The notes under the pieces are model-generated. The model ran no database searches, was not told the origin of the DNA, and worked only from the letters and a program-made list of their open reading frames with translations. From assembly GCA_021582295.1 (NCBI GenBank), contig CP091137.1, positions 1,320,001-1,384,000 of the forward strand: a DNA stretch of 64,000 bases, read 5' to 3'. A program made the translations under genes and the position numbers. Numbering within the stretch: position 1 is the stretch's first letter; each line of letters begins with the position of its first letter. This document shows positions 58,682-64,000 of the stretch, one piece after another. Source of the DNA: Candidatus Thiovulum stygium (GTDB lineage Bacteria; Campylobacterota; Campylobacteria; Campylobacterales; Thiovulaceae).

Positions 58682-59230
58682 TTAAATGAAAAACCTAATT
58701 GAAGCAAAGCCAAAAACCCCATTTACCCTAGTTACCTCATCAACCTCTAATTTAGATTTAATGCCTCCAAGAGCAAATATTTTTAAATCTTTAAATTCTC
58801 TAACTATTTGCTGTAATCGTTCAATTCCAATAGGTTGCCCACCTTTTTCACTAAAAAAAATTGGACTAATTGTTACTGCATCTACACCTAATTTTTGTGC
58901 AAAAGCAATTTCATCAATGTTATGACAACTAATTACAGTAAATAATCCGAGACTTTTTGATAACTCAATAAGATGAGGTTGTTCTGATGAAAGATGAACC
59001 CCAAAGGCATTGAGAGATTTTGCTAAAAGCGGGTCTCTGTGGATAAAGAGAGTTGTTATACCTCTTTCAACTAGAATATCCACAAATATTTTAGCAAAAT
59101 TTCTATAATTTGGGTTCGTTTTATCTCGATATAAAATAAAATCAAAATTAGAGCTTTTTTTTAATTTATCTTTAAACAAAGATAAATCATGAGAATAATA
59201 TTTTGGATCTGTTATTAAATATTTCATCAT
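58682..59230 (-). CDS. thiamine phosphate synthase / TenI family protein
   Basis: 182 residues. Seen are DFILYRDKTN (usual QxRxK), FIHRDPLLAKSLNAFGVHLS near 83, SCHNIDEIAFAQKLGVDAVT near 108, ISPIFFSEKGGQPIGIERL near 128 and FALGGIK near 156. The fold and phosphate-binding glycine motif agree with ThiE, but it is shorter (ThiE about 205-215) and the pyrophosphate-site residues are incomplete, so TenI-like is possible. Two GATGAGGT octamers lie within it (58734, 58972). Confidence 0.7.
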   Translation of the reverse strand: MMKYLITDPKYYSHDLSLFKDKLKKSSNFDFILYRDKTNPNYRNFAKIFVDILVERGITTLFIHRDPLLAKSLNAFGVHLSSEQPHLIELSKSLGLFTVISCHNIDEIAFAQKLGVDAVTISPIFFSEKGGQPIGIERLQQIVREFKDLKIFALGGIKSKLEVDEVTRVNGVFGFASIRFFI

Positions 59231-59351
59231 AAAAATATCCTTTTAAATATAATTTATTTAATATTTTAGCAAAATTTAAATATCAAACCTTATCATGTAA
59301 TTTTTTAGTTATTATTTTAATAAACTAAAATAGATATAAATAGGAGAATTT

Positions 59352-60569
59352 ATGCAAACAAATTTTTATATTCCAAAAGTTTCAAAATTTGATCCAGATG
59401 AAAATGGACACTTTGGAATTTTTGGCGGTCGTTATGTTCCAGAAACATTAATGCCTGTTCTTTTGGAACTCGAAACAGAATATCAAAAAATTAGATTTGA
59501 TCCTGAATTTTGGCAAGAAGTTGATAAATATTTTAAAAATTATGTTGGAAGACCTTCGCCATTATATTTTGCAGAAAATTTATCAAATGAACTTGAAGCA
59601 AAAATATATTTAAAACGAGAAGATTTAAATCATACTGGAGCTCATAAAATTAATAATACGATTGTTCAAGGTTTAATGGCAAAACGACTAGGTAAAAAAC
59701 GAGTTATTGCCGAAACTGGAGCTGGTCAGCATGGTGTTGCAACTGCAACGGTTTCAGCTTTGTTGGGTCTTCAATGTGAAATATTTATGGGGGAAAAAGA
59801 TGTTGAACGACAATCGCTTAATGTTTTCAGAATGAAACTTCTTGGAGCAAAGGTTCATAGTGTTAAAAGTGGTAGTCGAACTTTAAAAGATGCAATGAAT
59901 GATGCAATTCGCGATTGGGTAACTCATGCTCGAGATACTTTTTATATTATTGGCACTGTTGCTGGACCTCATCCATATCCAATGATGGTTCGCGATTTTC
60001 AGGCTATTATTGGCACTGAAGCAAAAGAACAAATTATAAATCTTGAAGGTCGTTTACCTGATTATGTCATTGGTGCAATTGGTGGCGGAAGTAATGCAAT
60101 GGGAATTTTTCATGCATTTCTAGAAAATAAAAATATCGTCCAATGTATTGGTGTTGAAGCTGGTGGTCATGGAATTGAAACTGCATATCACGGTGCATCT
60201 CTTTCAAAAGGGCGACCTGGTGTTTTGCATGGTCAAATGAGCTATTTATTACAAACTGATGATGGTCAAATCTCAGAAGCTCATTCGATTTCTGCTGGTC
60301 TTGATTATCCAGGAATTGGACCAGAACATTCATTTCATAAAGATAATGGAACTATTAAATATGATTCTATAACTGATCAAGAGGCACTTGATGCTTTTGT
60401 TTGGTTATCAAAAAGTGAAGGGATAATTCCTGCACTTGAAAGCTCTCATGCTGTTGCTTATTTAAAAAAAATGGGTGATGAGGTCAAAAATAAGATTATT
60501 ATTTTAAGTTTGTCTGGTCGTGGAGATAAAGATATGATTCAGGTTAAAAATTTATTATCTTTCGATTAA
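59352..60569 (+). CDS. trpB: tryptophan synthase beta chain
   Basis: 405 residues. PLP lysine in [15 protein letters not shown] near 94, [16 protein letters not shown] at 27-42, [15 protein letters not shown] near 120, [17 protein letters not shown] near 240 and LSGRGDKDM near 390. Condenses indole and serine. No trpA is adjacent, unlike the usual trpBA pair. RBS AGGAGA. Confidence 0.95.
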   Translation: MQTNFYIPKVSKFDPDENGHFGIFGGRYVPETLMPVLLELETEYQKIRFDPEFWQEVDKYFKNYVGRPSPLYFAENLSNELEAKIYLKREDLNHTGAHKINNTIVQGLMAKRLGKKRVIAETGAGQHGVATATVSALLGLQCEIFMGEKDVERQSLNVFRMKLLGAKVHSVKSGSRTLKDAMNDAIRDWVTHARDTFYIIGTVAGPHPYPMMVRDFQAIIGTEAKEQIINLEGRLPDYVIGAIGGGSNAMGIFHAFLENKNIVQCIGVEAGGHGIETAYHGASLSKGRPGVLHGQMSYLLQTDDGQISEAHSISAGLDYPGIGPEHSFHKDNGTIKYDSITDQEALDAFVWLSKSEGIIPALESSHAVAYLKKMGDEVKNKIIILSLSGRGDKDMIQVKNLLSFD

Positions 60570-60719
60570 TTGGTCATTTTTAATATATTTTTAAAAAAAT
60601 TTAAGCAAAAATTACTAAAAAAAGCGATAGATTACAGCTTTTAAATAACATTTCAGAATCAATTAATTTTTTAAACGATAAAATTTCAATATCTCAAATA
60701 AATAAAAGAAAGGTTATTC

Positions 60720-61910
60720 GTGAAAAATTTAAGTTTAGCGGTGGCAACGATTTTATCAGTAACAACTATGCTTTCAGCAGAACAAACTCTTCCAAATGGT
60801 TGGACTTTGAGCGGAAATTGGCGAACAGCTTATATTAGTGATGATGGCGACAGCTACAAAAAGAGCGGTGAAATTCATGATTTTGCAACTGGTGGTTGGG
60901 TAACTCTTAATACTCCTGAAGTTAATAAATTTAAAGCAGGAATTACTCTCCATACAGTTCAACCTCTTTTAGGTCAAAATAATAATGGTTGGCTAACTGA
61001 CAATAAAGAAGGTCAAGAATTTACAAGTTATTCATATATCAGTGAAGCATATTTAACTGGCACTGTGTTCGGAAAAACTTCAGTAATTCTTGGTAGAAAA
61101 ATTATTGATACTCCGTTTGCTAATCCTGATGATATTGGAATGACTCCAAACTCATTCGAAGTTTATTTAGTTCAAAATCAAGATATTGAAAATGTTACTT
61201 TAACAGCTGGACGAGTAACAAAAATGTCTGGTCAAGATGCTTCTCCAAGAGGTGAATTTTCAGATTTAACAAGTGGTGATGGTGTTTCTGTTGTGGCTGC
61301 TAATTATGCAAATGAAGCATCAGGTTTAACAGGACAACTTTGGCACTATAATTTAAATAATTTTAGCGATGCTATTGATGTCAGAATTATTTATGGTGAT
61401 CTTGGATTCTCAAAAGAGATTTCAGCAGGAAACACTTTAACGGTTGGCGGACAATTTGCAAATTATAAAATGCGAGATGGTTCAACTGATGATGGTTCTG
61501 TTTTTGGTCTTAAATCTCAATTTGCTTTTGGTTCTGCAAAAATTGGTATAGCTTATAACGGTGCAAATGGTGATTTTACTCCAGATAATGGTTTTGGTGG
61601 AGGACCATTTTATACCTCATCAGATGTAAAAACTATTTCTGCTGTAGCAAAAGATTCTTCAGCTCTTCAATTTTCTGCTGATTATCAAATAAATGATAAA
61701 ACAGCTTTATCAACTAAATTTACAACTTTCACACCTGATGAAGGTGATGATTTAACTGAACTAGATGTTAAAGTAAGTTATGCTCATACAGATAATTTAT
61801 CTTTAGATTTATACTTTGAAAATTACAAAGCTTTTCAATCTGATGATAATATGTCTGCTGGAACAGATGACAACACAGAATTTAGTCTATTTGTAAATTA
61901 CAAATTTTAA
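60720..61910 (+). CDS. outer-membrane porin (OprD-like)
   Basis: 396 residues. Signal peptide (LSLAVATILSVTTMLSAEQ, cleavage after SAE likely), then a beta-barrel pattern of alternating residues and Gly-rich turns; ends in NYKF, a typical outer-membrane C-terminal aromatic. IHDFATGGWVTLNTPEVNKF and SVILGRKIIDTPFANPDD recall OprD-type porins of Campylobacterota. GTG start with AAAGG. The 150-base gap before it (60570-60719) presumably holds its promoter; nothing decisive seen. Confidence 0.82.
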   Translation: MKNLSLAVATILSVTTMLSAEQTLPNGWTLSGNWRTAYISDDGDSYKKSGEIHDFATGGWVTLNTPEVNKFKAGITLHTVQPLLGQNNNGWLTDNKEGQEFTSYSYISEAYLTGTVFGKTSVILGRKIIDTPFANPDDIGMTPNSFEVYLVQNQDIENVTLTAGRVTKMSGQDASPRGEFSDLTSGDGVSVVAANYANEASGLTGQLWHYNLNNFSDAIDVRIIYGDLGFSKEISAGNTLTVGGQFANYKMRDGSTDDGSVFGLKSQFAFGSAKIGIAYNGANGDFTPDNGFGGGPFYTSSDVKTISAVAKDSSALQFSADYQINDKTALSTKFTTFTPDEGDDLTELDVKVSYAHTDNLSLDLYFENYKAFQSDDNMSAGTDDNTEFSLFVNYKF

Positions 61911-61940
61911 TCTAAAGTTTTTCGTAAAAATATAATTGTA

Positions 61941-61959
61941 TTCCCGCATTTTGCGGGAA
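61941..61959 (+). terminator. terminator of the porin gene
   Basis: TTCCCGCA-TTT-TGCGGGAA, an 8-bp stem with a three-base loop, 30 bases after the stop; ATCTTTTTTTATC follows shortly downstream. Confidence 0.65.
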
Positions 61960-62086
61960 AGCAATAAATTATCTTTTTTTATCTCTTTGATTATAAGTTA
62001 CCAACCCCAAAGGGGATTGAAAAATAGCGGTTTTGCTACAATTACTATATGGCTTTTTGCCAAATAGAGAAATAAAGGAGATTCTT

Positions 62087-62764
62087 ATGGATTTTTTCAA
62101 GTTCTTTAAAAAAGGTGAAAAGAGTGATGCTCTCATAAATGAAAAAAAGTTGCTAGAATCTAAAGCTCAGGCTAAACGAGAAGCAGATATAGAAAAAAAG
62201 CTTTTTCTACCTAAAAAAGAGGAAGAGCAAATTAAACAACTTGCAAAAATTTGGAGACCAAAACCTATAAATGTTGAAAAAGTATTTGGTAGAGATGAAA
62301 TTATCGTTTCTAAAACAGATACTCGTGGTAATATTATTTATGGAAATTCACTCTTTGTAAAAATGGCTGGATACACTCAAGATGAAATGTTGGGACAACC
62401 TCATAGCATTATTCGTCATCCAGATATGCCTAAAATAGTTTTTAAAGCTCTTTGGGACACTGTTTCACAAGGTAAAGAGATAAACGCTTTTGTTGTTAAT
62501 CTCGCTAAAGGTGGTGAATATTATTGGGTTTTTGCCAATGTTACTCCATCTTATGACAAAAATCATCATATTATTGGTTATCACTCTGTTCGACGACAAC
62601 CAAATCCAAAAGCCCTTGAAATTATTAAATCTTTTTATAGTGATTTAAGAAAAGCTGAAGTTATTGGTGGAATGCATGAAAGTGGAAAATTATTAGGTTC
62701 TCTACTTAATACACATAAGATGAGTTACGAACAGTTAATTTATCATCTGCAATATAATTTATAA
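62087..62764 (+). CDS. PAS-domain protein, Aer-like (first of a pair)
   Basis: 225 residues from ATG 62087, chosen over an in-frame upstream ATG at 62033 because AAAGGAG ends seven bases before it. A charged N-terminal helix is followed by a PAS domain (about 75-190) with VSKTDTRGNIIYGNSLFVKM, QPHSIIRHPDMPKIVFKALW and YYWVFANVTPSYD; RHPDMP and YWVFANVTP are marks of Aer-type FAD-binding PAS domains. No output domain. Paralogue of the next gene. Confidence 0.85.
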   Translation: MDFFKFFKKGEKSDALINEKKLLESKAQAKREADIEKKLFLPKKEEEQIKQLAKIWRPKPINVEKVFGRDEIIVSKTDTRGNIIYGNSLFVKMAGYTQDEMLGQPHSIIRHPDMPKIVFKALWDTVSQGKEINAFVVNLAKGGEYYWVFANVTPSYDKNHHIIGYHSVRRQPNPKALEIIKSFYSDLRKAEVIGGMHESGKLLGSLLNTHKMSYEQLIYHLQYNL

Positions 62765-62774
62765 GGTTTGACTA

Positions 62775-63341
62775 ATGCAAAAAACTAAATTTTCGCAGAT
62801 TCTGAAAAAATTTGGAATAAACATTTCACATAGACGACCTCGTCCAACTGAAGAGGAAAAAACTTTTTCTCAAAGCGAAATTCTCGTTTCAAAGACAGAT
62901 GTTCGAGGTGTAATAACTTATGTAAATGCACAATTTATTGAAATCAGTGGTTACTCTCAAAATGAACTTCTTGAACAACCACATTCGATTACTCGTCATC
63001 CAAAAATGCCTAAAATCATTTTTAAAGTATTATGGGATAATTTAAAAAGTGGTCAAGAAGTTAATGCATTCGTAGTAAATTTAGCAAAAGATGGCTCATA
63101 TTATTGGGTTTTTGCAAATGTTACTCCATCATTTGATGCTAGTAATAAAATTATTGGATTTCATTCTACTAGACGAAGACCAAATAAAAAGGGTTTAACA
63201 GCTGTTATAGCACTCTATGACAAATTAAGACAATATGAGATTATTGGTGGAATTAAAGAGAGTGAAATAGTTTTAAAAAATTTTTTAGAAAAAGAAGAGG
63301 TATCATATGAGAAATTTGTCTTCAATCTCCAATACAGCTAA
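62775..63341 (+). CDS. PAS-domain protein, Aer-like (second of a pair)
   Basis: 188 residues. PAS segment VSKTDVRGVITYVNAQFIEI, QPHSITRHPKMPKIIFKVLW and YYWVFANVTPSFD closely parallel the preceding gene, from which it arose by duplication. No membrane segment. Its end overlaps the chemoreceptor start by 35 bases, so the PAS sensors and the receptor are likely one signalling unit, a split version of Aer. Confidence 0.85.
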   Translation: MQKTKFSQILKKFGINISHRRPRPTEEEKTFSQSEILVSKTDVRGVITYVNAQFIEISGYSQNELLEQPHSITRHPKMPKIIFKVLWDNLKSGQEVNAFVVNLAKDGSYYWVFANVTPSFDASNKIIGFHSTRRRPNKKGLTAVIALYDKLRQYEIIGGIKESEIVLKNFLEKEEVSYEKFVFNLQYS

Positions 63342-64000
63342 AGTTAATTTAGCCCACATAGTTATTGTCATTCTTGGTGCAATTGTTATTTATACATTAC
63401 AAGGATTTAATCTTTTATCGCTTTTGTTTAACTCTTTAAATATATTAGTCGCAATTTTAGGCTATTATTTTATTAATAGAGAACAGTTTCTTATTATAAA
63501 TACATCAAAAGTCTTAGCTGAAGCCGTTCGAGGAAATTTTGAAGTTCGTGACACAGAGGAAAAAATGCATGGAACTCTTGGCGAACTCTCTTGGAATGTT
63601 AATAATTTACTCGATCAAATTGAAAGTTTCATGCGAGAAATTAACACAAGTGTTGATTATGCAGGAAAACAGCTGTTTTTTAGAAAAGTTCAAATTACAG
63701 GTCTAAATACAGCTCTTGCAAGATCAGGTATATTTATAAATAAATCTGTTCAAGTTATGGAACGAGAATTTAGAGATGAAATTAATACCAAATTTGTATC
63801 TAATTTAAGTGATGTTTCTAGTGGCGGACAAAAATTTATCCACAACTTTACAACTATTCAAACTCAACTCGCTGAAACAACAACAGAAATTGCAATTCTT
63901 GGAAGTGAATCTAAAAGTATGGTAAATGATTCAGCGAAAAATATGTTAATTATCGAAAAAATATCTAGTGATTTAAATACTTTAATTACATATATTCAAG
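63307..64000 (+). CDS. chemoreceptor, N-terminal part (runs off window edge)
   Basis: Open from ATG 63307 to the window edge, 231 codons. Two hydrophobic segments near the start (VNLAHIVIVILGAIVIYTL and FNSLNILVAILGYYFI), then a HAMP-like stretch (VLAEAVRGNFEVRDTEEKMH) and helices (WNVNNLLDQIESFMREINTS). No periplasmic sensor, which fits a receptor taking its signal from the cytoplasmic PAS proteins encoded before it. The signalling domain lies outside the window. Confidence 0.75.
   Translation, partial: MRNLSSISNTAKVNLAHIVIVILGAIVIYTLQGFNLLSLLFNSLNILVAILGYYFINREQFLIINTSKVLAEAVRGNFEVRDTEEKMHGTLGELSWNVNNLLDQIESFMREINTSVDYAGKQLFFRKVQITGLNTALARSGIFINKSVQVMEREFRDEINTKFVSNLSDVSSGGQKFIHNFTTIQTQLAETTTEIAILGSESKSMVNDSAKNMLIIEKISSDLNTLITYIQ

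Noticed and set aside
62033-62086. ATG at 62033 as start of the first PAS gene
   Set aside because: No ribosome-binding site precedes it, whereas AAAGGAG lies just before the in-frame ATG at 62087.

Overview
This is a strongly AT-rich, gene-dense bacterial segment whose content and gene order point to the Campylobacterota (formerly Epsilonproteobacteria). The evidence is an ATP synthase operon in the order b'-b-delta-alpha-gamma-beta-epsilon without a and c, running straight into tolQ-tolR-tolA-tolB-pal-cpoB-slyD; a murE/TPR/nfu block; the futalosine menaquinone gene mqnE; an HspR-type repressor; and many TTG starts. I cannot name a genus. No rRNA, tRNA, CRISPR array or insertion sequence was recognised.

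Layout. 1-12.3 kb: minus-strand run nfu-TPR-murE-def-mqnE-(glycosyltransferase remnant)-D12 methyltransferase-GT7-like transferase-moaD-moaE-pqiA-like-DHH-hslU-coaBC-tmk-mutS2 (cut by the window edge). 12.4-19.3 kb: plus strand, Bat aerotolerance genes, heptosyltransferase waaC, a damaged metallo-beta-lactamase-fold gene and two unknowns. 19.3-22.3 kb: minus strand, diheme peroxidase, peroxiredoxin, aspartate aminotransferase. 22.4-33.8 kb: an unusual minus-strand cluster with four different Hsp70 proteins, one carrying a PIN nuclease-like domain inside its ATPase and one fused to a von Willebrand A domain, plus a GrpE-like protein, a coiled-coil protein and an unknown helical protein. A divergent hspR follows, then bioF, uppP, surE, dnaB; recG (minus); a cation efflux gene; the ATP synthase and Tol-Pal operons; flhB with a partner-switch pair (STAS protein and a receiver-phosphatase-kinase); a chemoreceptor; thiE-like; trpB; a porin; and two PAS proteins leading into a chemoreceptor cut by the right edge.

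Two window-wide signals stand out. (1) The octamer GATGAGGT occurs 31 times by my reading, in both orientations, in every reading frame a gene can tolerate and between genes, once as an inverted pair forming a hairpin. This looks like a DNA-uptake-type signal. (2) Seven genes are broken by eight apparent frame changes, all at A or T runs and all of the same sign (one base short). That suggests either systematic homopolymer under-calling or slippage biology. The broken genes are described at full length, with the breakpoint given.

The best candidate for an undescribed system is the Hsp70 cluster at 22.4-33.8 kb: several specialised Hsp70 ATPases, a probable exchange factor, and effector-like PIN and VWA domains, next to a heat-shock repressor.
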